Source: an uncultured Lachnospiraceae bacterium (lineage in GTDB: Bacteria > Bacillota > Clostridia > Lachnospirales > Lachnospiraceae). Taken from it: a DNA stretch of 64,000 nt. The stretch covers positions 1-64,000 of the forward strand of contig CAJUST010000005.1 of assembly GCA_910589105.1 (NCBI GenBank). The letters run 5' to 3'. The notes under the pieces were generated by a model. The model did not search any database. It worked only from the letters and a program-made list of their open reading frames with translations, and was not told where the DNA came from. The position numbers and the translations under genes are program-made. Positions 26,744-35,520 of the stretch are shown here, piece by piece (within the stretch, counting starts at the first letter, position 1; every line of letters begins with the position of its first letter).

Positions 26744-28181
26744 AGAAATCTTTCCATGCCGACGGGTGGAATAAAATTAAAAGCGGAAACAGCTCAAGCC
26801 GCCCAGCCAGCATATCAAACATCAGCACATATTTAGAAAATATGCTGAAATGCCCGAAATTCTGCGTCGGCCCTGCGAGTTCCAATCCGGGGCCGATGTT
26901 GTTTAGGGTGGCAATGACAGCCGTAAAATTCGTCACTAAATCCTTGTCTTCAAAAGAAACTGCCAAAACGGATATTGTGAAAATAATCATAAAGGTAATA
27001 AAGTATACATTCGTGGAACGCATAATATCATGTTCCACAGGCTTTCCGTCCATCTTTATTTTTTTAACGATTTTAGGGTGGATATAAGAATTTAGCTCTT
27101 TAAACAGTGTCTTAAACAAAATGATAAGACGGGAAACTTTTATCCCGCCGCCGGTGCTTCCAGCGCAAGCGCCGATAAACATTAAAAGAACCAGTATTGT
27201 CTTGCTGGCTTGCGGCCAGAGGTTGAAGTCCACTGAAGAAAATCCGGTCGTAGTCATAATCGAAATAACCTGAAACGAAGAATGGGTCAGTGTTTCAAAA
27301 ATGCTCCCACAAGTCCCTAAAACATTGAAAAAAATAACGCCAACCGCCGCAATGATGATCCCGATATAAACCCGCACTTCTTCAATGGAGAGCGCTTTTT
27401 TAATTGTGCCAAATAAAATCAAATAGTAAGCATTGAAGTTAATCCCGAATAACATCATGAAAATTGTAACAACCCACTGCAAATATGGGGAATAACTTAC
27501 AAAACTGTCATTTTTTATGCCAAATCCTCCCGTGCCTGCCGTTCCGAAACTGGTCGTTAAGGCGTCAAAAAGCGGCATTCCGCCAATCAGCAATAGGATA
27601 CATTCCAAAACTGTCATCACAAAATAAATCAAATAGAGGATTTGGGCGGTATAACGGATTTTCGGCACCAATTTTCCAACTGACGGGCCGGGGCTTTCCG
27701 CGCGCATCAGATTGATATGGGAACCGCCGCTTAACGGGATAACGGCAAGCAAAAACACTAAAACCCCCATGCCGCCGATCCAGTGCGTAAAGCTCCTCCA
27801 AAACAGCGCGCAATAGGAAAGACCTTCCACATCGCTTAATATCGTAGCGCCTGTTGTTGTAAAACCGGAAATCGTTTCAAACATCGCATCCGTAAAGGAA
27901 GGGATTTCCCCACTTAAATAAAACGGCAGGCAGCCAAAAAAACTTAATAAAATCCAGCTTAAAGAAGTAGCAATGCAGCCTTCTTTTAAATAAAACACTT
28001 GGCTTTTCGGCGTTTTTTTTGTCATAATAAAACCAAGCAACAGGCTGACACTGGCAACGCCCACAAAATAAAATCCTTCATGTTCCTGATAAATCCCTGA
28101 AACTATCGCGGGCAAAAACAAAAACAGGCCTTCAATTTTTAGTACATGGCCTAAGATAAACCGGATAATCGCTGTATTCAT
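26718..28181 (-). CDS. trkH: Potassium uptake channel subunit TrkH/KtrB
   Basis: A 487-residue membrane protein with the fourfold SKT pore repeat. Selectivity-filter-like glycines are in ISGFTTTGATIL, TSFGTAGTGGFGIKN, MTTTGFSSVDFN and TLNNIGPGL. Segments such as ACAGSTGGGIKVSRL are characteristic of TrkH. It starts 12 bases after the trkA stop on the minus strand, with GGAGG before the ATG, so the channel and its gating subunit are one operon. Confidence 0.95.
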   Translation of the reverse strand: MNTAIIRFILGHVLKIEGLFLFLPAIVSGIYQEHEGFYFVGVASVSLLLGFIMTKKTPKSQVFYLKEGCIATSLSWILLSFFGCLPFYLSGEIPSFTDAMFETISGFTTTGATILSDVEGLSYCALFWRSFTHWIGGMGVLVFLLAVIPLSGGSHINLMRAESPGPSVGKLVPKIRYTAQILYLIYFVMTVLECILLLIGGMPLFDALTTSFGTAGTGGFGIKNDSFVSYSPYLQWVVTIFMMLFGINFNAYYLILFGTIKKALSIEEVRVYIGIIIAAVGVIFFNVLGTCGSIFETLTHSSFQVISIMTTTGFSSVDFNLWPQASKTILVLLMFIGACAGSTGGGIKVSRLIILFKTLFKELNSYIHPKIVKKIKMDGKPVEHDIMRSTNVYFITFMIIFTISVLAVSFEDKDLVTNFTAVIATLNNIGPGLELAGPTQNFGHFSIFSKYVLMFDMLAGRLELFPLLILFHPSAWKDFFTKRVSPK

Positions 28182-28193
28182 GTTCTCCTCCCA

Positions 28194-29582
28194 TTAAGCC
28201 AAAATATCAAGTATGTCCTGAAAACCGGTATGCGTCGTTACAATCATTACACTGTCCCCCACCTGAATAGAATCCTGACCGCTGGGAATAATAATAGAGC
28301 CGTTCCGGTTAATGCAGGAAATCAAAAGGTTCTTTTTGAGCGGAAGCGACATCAGAGGAATATCAGTCACTTTCGAAGCCTCATAAACTTTAAATTCAAT
28401 GGCTTCCACACGATGGTCGAATAGATGGTAAAGCGTCTCAATATTACTGTTCATGGAATTTTTTTTGGCGCGGACGTAGGCGATAATAGCTTCTGAGGTT
28501 ATGTAACGCGGATAAATCACGCTCCCTAAATCCAGCCCGCTTATCACGTCTTTAAAGGCAAGACGGTTAATCTTCGTTATAATTTTAGCTTTGGAAACCT
28601 GCCTTGCATGAAGCGTTAAAAGAATGTTTTCTTCATCAATGCCCGTTAAGGCAATAAAGGATTCCACATATTCTACGCCTTCTTCCGAAAGAAGATCCGG
28701 ATCTGTGCCATCTCCGTTAATAATCACGGCTTTTGGAAGCAGGACGCTTAATTCCTCACAGCGCCGTTTATCCTGCTCAATAATTTTTACGGAAATCCCC
28801 ATATGGATTAACTGCTTCGCCAGATAGTAAGATGCTTTCCCACCGCCGATAATCATTGTATTTTTCACTTGATGTGTCTTAAAGCCAATGTCCTCCAAGA
28901 AATGTTTCCCACATTTCCTTGTCGCGACAAAGGAAATCACATCCCCCGCTTCCATTTGAAAATTTCCGGAAGGGATATAAACTTCCTTATTCCGCTCAAC
29001 GGCGCAGATCAGAATGTCAGATGCAATATTTTTTCCAAGGTACGCGATGCTCATGCCGCTTAAGACATTTCCTTTTGGAATTTTAAATTTTACCATTTCA
29101 GCATTCCCATGGGCAAACGAATTGACTTCCAGAGCGGTCGGAAGATAAAGAATGCGGGCCGCCTCTTTTGAAGCTTCTAACTCCGGGTTTATAATCATGG
29201 CAAGGCCAAGCGTTTCACGCAGATAACTCGCCTCACTGCTGTAATCCGGCGTGCGGACGCGCGCAATGGCGGCGCAGTTGCCGACTTGCTTGGCTACCGT
29301 GCAGCAAAGCAGGTTTAATTCATCGGAATTTGTAACGGCAATGATTAAATCCGCCTCTGCAATGCCGGCTTCCATCTGGACATTGTAGCTTGCGCCATTT
29401 CCCGCCAAGCCCATAATATCGTAATAGTTTGCTATTTCATTGACTTTTTTGGCATTCTGGTCGATGATTGTGATGTCATGGCCTTCTTTGCGAAGCTGTT
29501 CAATCAGGGTGGCTCCCACTTTTCCACAGCCTACAATGATAATATTTAATCCTGTATGGACAGGTTTCCTAACTTTAAACAT
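28194..29582 (-). CDS. trkA: Trk potassium uptake regulatory subunit TrkA
   Basis: A 462-residue cytoplasmic gating protein with two RCK halves, each with an NAD(H)-binding Rossmann fold. The first begins NIIIVGCGKVGATLIEQL, the second NTMIIGGGKASYYLAKQL. TrkA_C domains follow each (ending in QVGDSVMIVTT). ATG at 29582 is the likely start; AGGAGG stands 12 bases away, rather far, and the frame is open upstream to 29807 with non-conserved, membrane-like residues that overlap the divergent XRE gene. Operon with trkH. Confidence 0.94.
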   Translation of the reverse strand: MFKVRKPVHTGLNIIIVGCGKVGATLIEQLRKEGHDITIIDQNAKKVNEIANYYDIMGLAGNGASYNVQMEAGIAEADLIIAVTNSDELNLLCCTVAKQVGNCAAIARVRTPDYSSEASYLRETLGLAMIINPELEASKEAARILYLPTALEVNSFAHGNAEMVKFKIPKGNVLSGMSIAYLGKNIASDILICAVERNKEVYIPSGNFQMEAGDVISFVATRKCGKHFLEDIGFKTHQVKNTMIIGGGKASYYLAKQLIHMGISVKIIEQDKRRCEELSVLLPKAVIINGDGTDPDLLSEEGVEYVESFIALTGIDEENILLTLHARQVSKAKIITKINRLAFKDVISGLDLGSVIYPRYITSEAIIAYVRAKKNSMNSNIETLYHLFDHRVEAIEFKVYEASKVTDIPLMSLPLKKNLLISCINRNGSIIIPSGQDSIQVGDSVMIVTTHTGFQDILDILA

Positions 29583-29709
29583 AACGGCATGATTCCTCCT
29601 AGCGCTAACAAAATACCATATAACCATATTATTATACCACGCCATTTTGGAAAATAAAGAGGTTTTCTCAGATATTAATAAGATAATAGAAATGAGGTTG
29701 AAAATTACT

Positions 29710-29919
29710 ATGAAAATTATGTTACGCGAACTTTTAGAAAAACAAAATATCTCACAGAACCAGCTTGCAAAAGAGACGGGAATCTCCACCGCAACCCTCC
29801 GGAACATCAGCCATAACCGGACAACGAGGATTAGTTTTGACGTAGTGGAAAAACTCTGTTCCTACTTAAACTGCGGCATAGAGGATTTATTCCGGCTTGA
29901 AACAGCTTCAGCCGAATAG
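29710..29919 (+). CDS. Small XRE-family (YozG-like) transcriptional regulator
   Basis: A 69-residue protein that is almost only a Cro/C1 helix-turn-helix: LRELLEKQNISQNQLAKETG, then STATLRNISHNR and FDVVEKLCSYLNCGIEDLF. These stand-alone small XRE proteins resemble B. subtilis YozG. The ATG at 29710 matches the domain start; GAGG lies 13 bases before it. It is divergent from trkA and could regulate it, but nothing in the sequence proves this. Confidence 0.8.
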   Translation: MKIMLRELLEKQNISQNQLAKETGISTATLRNISHNRTTRISFDVVEKLCSYLNCGIEDLFRLETASAE

Positions 29920-29930
29920 CTTAACAAAAG

Positions 29931-29961
29931 GAGCCTGTAACGTGTTTTCGGTTACAGGCTC
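29931..29961 (-). terminator. Terminator for the ABC exporter operon (possibly bidirectional)
   Basis: Perfect 11-bp stem GAGCCTGTAAC (29931-29941) with GTTACAGGCTC (29951-29961). On the minus strand it is followed by CTTTTG. It separates the permease stop from the XRE gene stop. Confidence 0.75.
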
Positions 29962-29974
29962 TCCGATGTTTATT

Positions 29975-32332
29975 TTATTCATTTACCAATTCTTTCACGG
30001 ACGCCACCCGTATAGTTTTCATAATTGCGTCTGTGCCAAGGATCATACAAGCAGGCGCTAATAAAAGGCTTAAGGCTGCGCCTGTTGGAGAAAATGAAAA
30101 CGGAAATTTTGTCAGACCTGCCAGTTTAGCATATGGCGACAATATATATGGAAGGAAAAACGTTCCTGTCAAGGTTCCAATAATACAGCCCATTGCTGAA
30201 GCCAGACAATTTCTATACAAATAGATCTTTAACGTCTGCCATGACGTCAATCCTATCGCTTTTAATAGTCCAATTTGGCTCTGCTCCCTTTTCACAAGTA
30301 AATAAGTCAGATTCATTGTGATTAAAATAATCACGGCCATTAACACAGTGAAAATCATTCCGGCTGCGGGCGTTAAAACCCCTGTGAAATTTTCTCCATT
30401 TGTTTTTGAAGCAATAAATGCAAACTTTCCATCATACCTTTCAGTAAGTTCTTCTGCATATTCCCATTTATCAATCCCTTTCCGCAACACTAACATATAA
30501 TCCCCAAAACTGTCATTTGGCTCTACAAAACGATCCAAATCATCTGTAACCATTCGAAAAACATTTCCGTAATTTGAAAGCGTCTGAAATATCTCTGTAA
30601 TTTCATAATTTCCCTTTTTTCCATTTACAAACAATTCAATAGTATCTCCCACTTTAAATCCATACTCCGTTGCAAGCCCAAGCCCTGCCCCAATTTCATT
30701 ATTCTGGACAGGGCGCGTTCCATAGAGCGATCTGTCTTTTATCTTTTCATTCCAAGGGATCTCATAAAGCTCTGTCATAATGCTTTTATATGCATCCTGC
30801 CCAGAAGGCTTGTAGGTGACATATACCTTGTTTACCCCATATGTATAGTCAACTTCCGGTTCTCTTTCCAAATCATGTATCACCCCGCTTACCGGAATAT
30901 CTTCCACGGAAGTGACATAAATATCAGATTTTATAAATCCCCATACTTCAGGCTCCTGATCAATCGCGCTGACTGCATTTAGACAGCCTACGCATAAAAC
31001 CGTCAGACTGCTAAAAATCAAAGAGACTGCCGCTATATACCCATACCTCAGTTTTTTATTTTTTATCCCTCTAAGCGCATAAAAAAACGTAAAAGACAGC
31101 CTGCCGGAATAATAATTTCTTCCTTCTTTCCTTCTGAATTTAGAAGTCTGCCATACACCTTTCCTGATTGCATAAGATGCATGTAACTTCCAGATTTTCA
31201 AAACGGAAAGCCAGCAAACCAAAAGCATTGCTGATAACACAATGAAACATACAAATAACTGATAGAGTGTGATTCCTGCAAATGATACAGTTTTTATTCC
31301 TAAATCGCTAAGAATCCCTGTAATTGCTTTTTTACAAAGCCAGCCGCCGATCACGCATCCAAAAACCGCTCCGGCAAAACCTACCAAACCATAACAAAAA
31401 AGATAACTATTTATTATTTCTATCCCTTTCATTCCGAGTGATTTTAAAATTCCAATATTACGGGCATCTTCATCCATATCGCTTTTTAATAAAAATAACG
31501 TTAATGCAACTACAGTTAGCGCCAAAACCATGCTGACAAAACAAAACGCCGCTCCTACCATTTGATAAATTGAAGTATACCCACTTTTAATTTTATCATA
31601 TGTATAAAGGGCATTCCCCAAAGGCATCTTAAAAAATTCTTCCGTATCATGTATAAATTTCTGTTCTGTCAAATAACTGTAATCCTCAAACTTAATTTCC
31701 AGATAGCTGACTGCATTATTATCTGAACGCGGAAAATATGAAAGCCCGCCGTAGCCACACCACATTCTATATATATTTGTGCCACTGCTTCCAAAAACGG
31801 GATCTGTCACAATTTTTGCAGCCGTTACTTGAACGGCTTGATCTGCTAATTGCAAAGAAATTTTATCTCCTTCTTTCAACTTCAGAATGTTCGCAAGTTT
31901 TGACGTGACCCATATCTCCCCCGTTTTTGGCATAACTGGTTTTAGAGAATCCTGTAATTTAGGTGACAGCATATCTTTTCCAATGCTTTCCGGCAGCTCT
32001 AATAAAATACCATTGCTTAACTTCATCCCATTTTTTTCTATATAATCGATCGTCTTTGTATGTTCCGTAATCTGATACTCAAATTTCTCCTGTGATTGCT
32101 CTAAATAATTTCTGATATAATCCGGTGAAAACATTTCATTACTCCACAGACAGCAAAGATGCGCGCCTTCCATGCTTTTGTAAGATCGATCAAACACTGC
32201 ATTTAATTCTTTTATAAATACAATGGCATATACCAACAATGCAGCCATAATTGCGATACATATCCCAAGAAATAGATTTGGTATTTTTTTCTTTTTAAGC
32301 TTTGCCACACCGTAAATCAAGCTTGCCTTCAT
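29975..32332 (-). CDS. ABC transporter permease, FtsX/MacB family
   Basis: A 785-residue membrane subunit. The first transmembrane helix (about residues 18-38) is followed by a large extracytoplasmic domain. Three helices come near residues 260-380 with the FtsX pattern (DMDEDARNIGILKSLGMKG). A second half has another extracytoplasmic domain and final helices with KREQSQIGLLKAIGLTSWQ, the repeated FtsX motif. This two-FtsX layout is that of bacitracin/lantibiotic-type or lipoprotein-type exporters. It lies 21 bases after its ATPase gene. Cargo unknown; neighbours suggest peptides. Confidence 0.9.
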   Translation of the reverse strand: MKASLIYGVAKLKKKKIPNLFLGICIAIMAALLVYAIVFIKELNAVFDRSYKSMEGAHLCCLWSNEMFSPDYIRNYLEQSQEKFEYQITEHTKTIDYIEKNGMKLSNGILLELPESIGKDMLSPKLQDSLKPVMPKTGEIWVTSKLANILKLKEGDKISLQLADQAVQVTAAKIVTDPVFGSSGTNIYRMWCGYGGLSYFPRSDNNAVSYLEIKFEDYSYLTEQKFIHDTEEFFKMPLGNALYTYDKIKSGYTSIYQMVGAAFCFVSMVLALTVVALTLFLLKSDMDEDARNIGILKSLGMKGIEIINSYLFCYGLVGFAGAVFGCVIGGWLCKKAITGILSDLGIKTVSFAGITLYQLFVCFIVLSAMLLVCWLSVLKIWKLHASYAIRKGVWQTSKFRRKEGRNYYSGRLSFTFFYALRGIKNKKLRYGYIAAVSLIFSSLTVLCVGCLNAVSAIDQEPEVWGFIKSDIYVTSVEDIPVSGVIHDLEREPEVDYTYGVNKVYVTYKPSGQDAYKSIMTELYEIPWNEKIKDRSLYGTRPVQNNEIGAGLGLATEYGFKVGDTIELFVNGKKGNYEITEIFQTLSNYGNVFRMVTDDLDRFVEPNDSFGDYMLVLRKGIDKWEYAEELTERYDGKFAFIASKTNGENFTGVLTPAAGMIFTVLMAVIILITMNLTYLLVKREQSQIGLLKAIGLTSWQTLKIYLYRNCLASAMGCIIGTLTGTFFLPYILSPYAKLAGLTKFPFSFSPTGAALSLLLAPACMILGTDAIMKTIRVASVKELVNE

Positions 32333-32353
32333 AATACTCCTCCAATCACCGGA

Positions 32354-33142
32354 CTACCATCCTCTTTTTTTCAAAAATTTAATAAGCTCATCTTCCCGGA
32401 TACGTTCTATTTCTGATTGAGAAAGATTATCCTGATTTGATTCTGGAAACTTGAACTCACCGATTATACTGCCATCTTTGATATACACTACCCGCGTCCC
32501 CTTAACAGCTACTTTTATATCATGTGTGACAAGAATGATTGTCTGTCCTTGTTTATTTAAGACATGCAGTAATTTCATTACAATATCCGTATGCGCGGAG
32601 TTTAAACTTCCGGTCGGTTCATCGCACAGCAAAAGCGGAGGTTTGTTGATAATTGCGCGTAAGATGGCTGTCCTTTGCTGTTGTCCGCCCGAAAGCTGAA
32701 ATGGATATTTCGTAACATGGTTTTCCAAACCAAATTGTCTGCACAGTTTTAAAATGACCTCTTTTCTGACTTTTTCCGCATTTTTGCCGTTCTTTCTTTT
32801 GTTCAGCATCATAGGAAACATAATATTTTCATATACCGTAAGATCCGGAATTAAGCATTTTTGTTGAAACACAATCCCTATGTCACTTCTCCGAAATAAT
32901 GCTTTTTCTTTTTCTTTCATCTTCCCCAAATCTTCATTTTTGTAATATATATTGCCTGCATCAAAATTATCTATGCCGGCAATTAAATGAAGGAGACTTG
33001 TTTTTCCTGAACCGGACGCTCCCATTATCATCACAAACTCTTTTTCATTCACAGTCAGATTGACGGCATTCACTACTTTGCTTTCTGTGGCGCCTTCACA
33101 ATATTTTTTAGTCAGATTTTTTACTTCTAATAATTTCCCCAT
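32354..33142 (-). CDS. ABC transporter ATP-binding protein (MacB/LolD-like)
   Basis: A 262-residue ATPase pairing with the following permease. Walker A is MGASGSGKTSLLH, Q-loop FQQKCLIPDLTV, signature LSGGQQQRTAI, Walker B LLLCDEPTGSLN, and H-loop VTHD. The start at 33142 overlaps the end of the GNAT-like gene by 16 bases, with GGAG as ribosome site; four extra codons upstream are possible. The overlap and spacing show one operon running from the SPASM remnant through the permease. Confidence 0.93.
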   Translation of the reverse strand: MGKLLEVKNLTKKYCEGATESKVVNAVNLTVNEKEFVMIMGASGSGKTSLLHLIAGIDNFDAGNIYYKNEDLGKMKEKEKALFRRSDIGIVFQQKCLIPDLTVYENIMFPMMLNKRKNGKNAEKVRKEVILKLCRQFGLENHVTKYPFQLSGGQQQRTAILRAIINKPPLLLCDEPTGSLNSAHTDIVMKLLHVLNKQGQTIILVTHDIKVAVKGTRVVYIKDGSIIGEFKFPESNQDNLSQSEIERIREDELIKFLKKRGW

Positions 33143-33603
33143 TCTTTTCTCCATTCAAATTTAACAAGCTTTCTACCATCATGTTTTTCTATTACATCTT
33201 CATGGATAATTTTAAATCCTAAAAATTCCAACCATTTATGCGAAGTTAGATTATTATAATAAGTGAAATTATATAAAACATCATAATCTTTTTTAAACGC
33301 ATCTATAATTTCTCTTGTGATTTTAAAAAAATCATTTGTTACTGATTTTGGTATATCCACTGATAAAAACCATGGCATTCCTATTCTTTCATTTATGTTT
33401 TTTATTCCATAAATTGACATAATCTCACTATCATTATATAAAAGATACTTCACATGGGATTTCTCAAATGCGTTTTTAATAACATCTTTAATGTAATTCT
33501 CATCTTGATAAATAGCGCCTATTTCAATTTTATCTTGTAACCTTAACTTCTGAGACCACTTGTCTACAAATTCTAGATCCTGTAATTCTTTAAAATATAA
33601 CAT
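33127..33603 (-). CDS. GNAT-like acyltransferase of the DUF2833/phage type
   Basis: A 158-residue protein. The C-terminal pattern YDVLYNFTYYNNLTSHKWLEFLGFKI resembles the end of GNAT folds (the phrase 'neighbour sharing, one residue beyond' LGF) and the family of phage internal GNAT-like proteins. A central YLLYNDSEIMSIYGIKN is a likely beta hairpin. The codon use is very AT-rich compared with flanking housekeeping genes. It begins at the base after the stop of the SPASM remnant and overlaps the ATPase start. A role in peptide modification is only an inference from location. Confidence 0.6.
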   Translation of the reverse strand: MLYFKELQDLEFVDKWSQKLRLQDKIEIGAIYQDENYIKDVIKNAFEKSHVKYLLYNDSEIMSIYGIKNINERIGMPWFLSVDIPKSVTNDFFKITREIIDAFKKDYDVLYNFTYYNNLTSHKWLEFLGFKIIHEDVIEKHDGRKLVKFEWRKEWGNY

Positions 33604-33990
33604 TCAATTATCGCCTTCTTTTTTAATCTTATCGACTATGGAATAAAAATCTTTCTTGTATTGACAATATGAAACATTACTTTTTTTATAACTTTCATAT
33701 TTATTCCATACATAGACAGCGCCCAAACATATATGATAACATTTATTTTTATCGTCACATGAACCACAATCAAAGCTTTTCTCTGACATTTCTCTTAATT
33801 CGTTTAAAAGCATTGATTCTTCCCAAATATCTTTGAATTTTTCTTTTTTTACATTTCCTATAACTATAGGAAAATTTGGGCATGGATATACATCGCCATT
33901 ACACTTTATATGTAAGAGATGATTTTTTTACAACTCCCATGTTTTCTTTCTTAAAAACTGGTTTTTTAAATTTCTTTTATATGTCTTTAT
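33604..33990 (-). pseudogene. Remnant of a radical SAM/SPASM peptide maturase
   Basis: Only the C-terminal SPASM domain remains. The frame ending at 33604 reads back through HIKCNGDVYPCPNFP, GNVKKEKFKDIWEES and CGSCDDKNKCYHICLGA, the Cys pattern that binds auxiliary iron-sulfur clusters in RiPP maturases. The same frame extends to 33990 but is interrupted by TAA at 33928-33930, next to a seven-A run; one extra A would instead give a CKKNHLLHIK reading. The radical SAM core with CxxxCxxC is missing. An AAGGAGG ribosome site (33992-33998) still stands before the remnant, pointing to an internal deletion. A 69-residue piece from 33813 could still be translated. Confidence 0.75.
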
Positions 33991-34105
33991 ACCTCCTTCT
34001 TAGTAAGATTTTATGGTAATGATCCTCGTTTTTAACAAGAACTCGATCCATCTGTTTTTTATTAAAAAACTGTTTAATTATAAAACAAATAATTTTTATA
34101 TTCAT
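33977..34105 (-). CDS. Possible 42-residue peptide upstream of the maturase remnant
   Basis: An open frame starting MNIKIICFIIKQFF and ending LLRRRYKDI: a hydrophobic start followed by a basic, Lys/Arg-rich tail. It lies where a precursor peptide gene might be expected, between the two-component system and the remnant, and overlaps the remnant's ribosome site. Its own ribosome site (AAGAG) is weak. No known precursor family is recognised and only one Cys is present. Confidence 0.25.
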   Translation of the reverse strand: MNIKIICFIIKQFFNKKQMDRVLVKNEDHYHKILLRRRYKDI

Positions 34106-34177
34106 CTCTTATTCTTAAAATACCACATTCTATATTCCACTTCCATTTTCATGTCGTAAACTGCATAATTTTTTCGT

Positions 34178-34206
34178 AAAAAAATCTACCGCATATTGCG
34201 GCAGAC
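34178..34206 (-). terminator. Terminator of the second GHKL/LytTR operon
   Basis: On the minus strand a short hairpin TGCCGCA..TGCGGTA is followed by a seven-T run (34178-34184). It lies immediately after the kinase stop. Confidence 0.65.
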
Positions 34207-34209
34207 TTC

Positions 34210-35520
34210 TTATTCGGCTTCAAAATAAATTTCTAAAATTAATTTCCCATCTTTATAAAAATACTCAATTTCCCCTTTATTCTTTCTAATTGCCCTTTGA
34301 ATATTTTCAATGCCAAATCCGTGGTTTATCCTGTCCTCTTTCAATGTGCTTTTCTTTTTTAACGCTTCATACATAGCGGGCGTCGCCGGATTTATAAATT
34401 GAAAAAATACTGTATTTCGATGCATTAAAATAAATATCTTGATAACATTCTTTTCCATTTCCATTATTTCACACGCTTCTATGCTATTGTCCAGAATATT
34501 AGAAAACAACATACATAAATCATATGTGTCCATAAAATCCGGTCTGTCTATTTTTCCCTCAACTTCGATTCGTATGCCCTTTTTTTCTGCCTCCTGCGCT
34601 TTCTGATTTATTATAACATCTAATATCTCATTGCCTGTATGAAATTTTACCATCTCTAATTCCGAAAAATGGCTCCCAATTTCTTGTAAATGCTCTATCG
34701 CATAGTTTGTTTTCCCTTCTTTTAACAACTCTTTCAGACAATTTAACTGGGAGGATATGTCATGGCGGAATTTTCTCATTTCATTGTCATTGTCATATAT
34801 GTTTTGAAAATACATCTGCTGTATATGTATAATTTCTTCTTTTATCTGATTTTGCTTTAAATAGTAATCTTTATAATATACATTGAAAACTAAAAACCCT
34901 ACTCCTATAAACGCCATTGTCATAAACAAGATGGTTAAAACAAATAACATTTCCCCTGTTTTTTTATTTTCTATGTAATTTTGCAATACTGTAATAATTC
35001 CCAACAGTAAAATCCCACTCCATACTATCATAAAAATCACTAAATATTGCAGCCAGTTTAAAGCCCTAAAATAAAAAACAAAATTTTGAAAAGATTTCCT
35101 AGTTACAATATATAAAATAATCCCTGTTATCGCTGCCGCAAAAAATAAACTCACTTCACCCGATCCGGCAAAGCTCAATTCCAAATTGTTGGACGCTGGC
35201 TGCAATAATGCCACCCATATGCCAAATATCATGGTTTCTGCCATATTTGTCAATAAATACACTCCTCCAAAATGCAGGATATGTGAAGCCGCGCTTCCTT
35301 CAAACAGCGCAACAAACATGATTAGATTTAAAGCCATAATGATAAAAAAAGGGTTATCCACAAGTAAAACTGCAGGAGCCATAATGGGTAAATAAATTCC
35401 CGCCATTGTAAAATATTTCTTTTTCTCCTTCACCTTATTATGAAATATCCCATCTCTAACCAAAAACAATTCCACCCCATAGAAAATATAATAAATAATT
35501 TTTAAAACTTGATCCGCCAC
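34210..35520 (-). CDS. GHKL-type sensor histidine kinase (AgrC-like)
   Basis: A 436-residue membrane kinase, second such protein in the window. About six hydrophobic segments cover residues 1-210. The phosphoacceptor helix is MRKFRHDISSQLNCLKELL near residue 245. The ATPase domain has MLFSNILDNSIEACE (N box) and HGFGIENIQRAI (glycine box). It begins at the base after the LytTR regulator stop. Its position beside an ABC exporter and a peptide-maturase remnant suggests it once sensed an exported peptide; no precursor gene is evident. Confidence 0.88.
   Translation of the reverse strand: MADQVLKIIYYIFYGVELFLVRDGIFHNKVKEKKKYFTMAGIYLPIMAPAVLLVDNPFFIIMALNLIMFVALFEGSAASHILHFGGVYLLTNMAETMIFGIWVALLQPASNNLELSFAGSGEVSLFFAAAITGIILYIVTRKSFQNFVFYFRALNWLQYLVIFMIVWSGILLLGIITVLQNYIENKKTGEMLFVLTILFMTMAFIGVGFLVFNVYYKDYYLKQNQIKEEIIHIQQMYFQNIYDNDNEMRKFRHDISSQLNCLKELLKEGKTNYAIEHLQEIGSHFSELEMVKFHTGNEILDVIINQKAQEAEKKGIRIEVEGKIDRPDFMDTYDLCMLFSNILDNSIEACEIMEMEKNVIKIFILMHRNTVFFQFINPATPAMYEALKKKSTLKEDRINHGFGIENIQRAIRKNKGEIEYFYKDGKLILEIYFEAE

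Noticed and set aside
28194..29807. Longer TrkA with a 75-residue N-terminal extension starting at 29807
   Set aside because: The extension is not conserved, overlaps the divergent XRE gene and lacks a ribosome site; the family starts at the first Rossmann strand near 29582.
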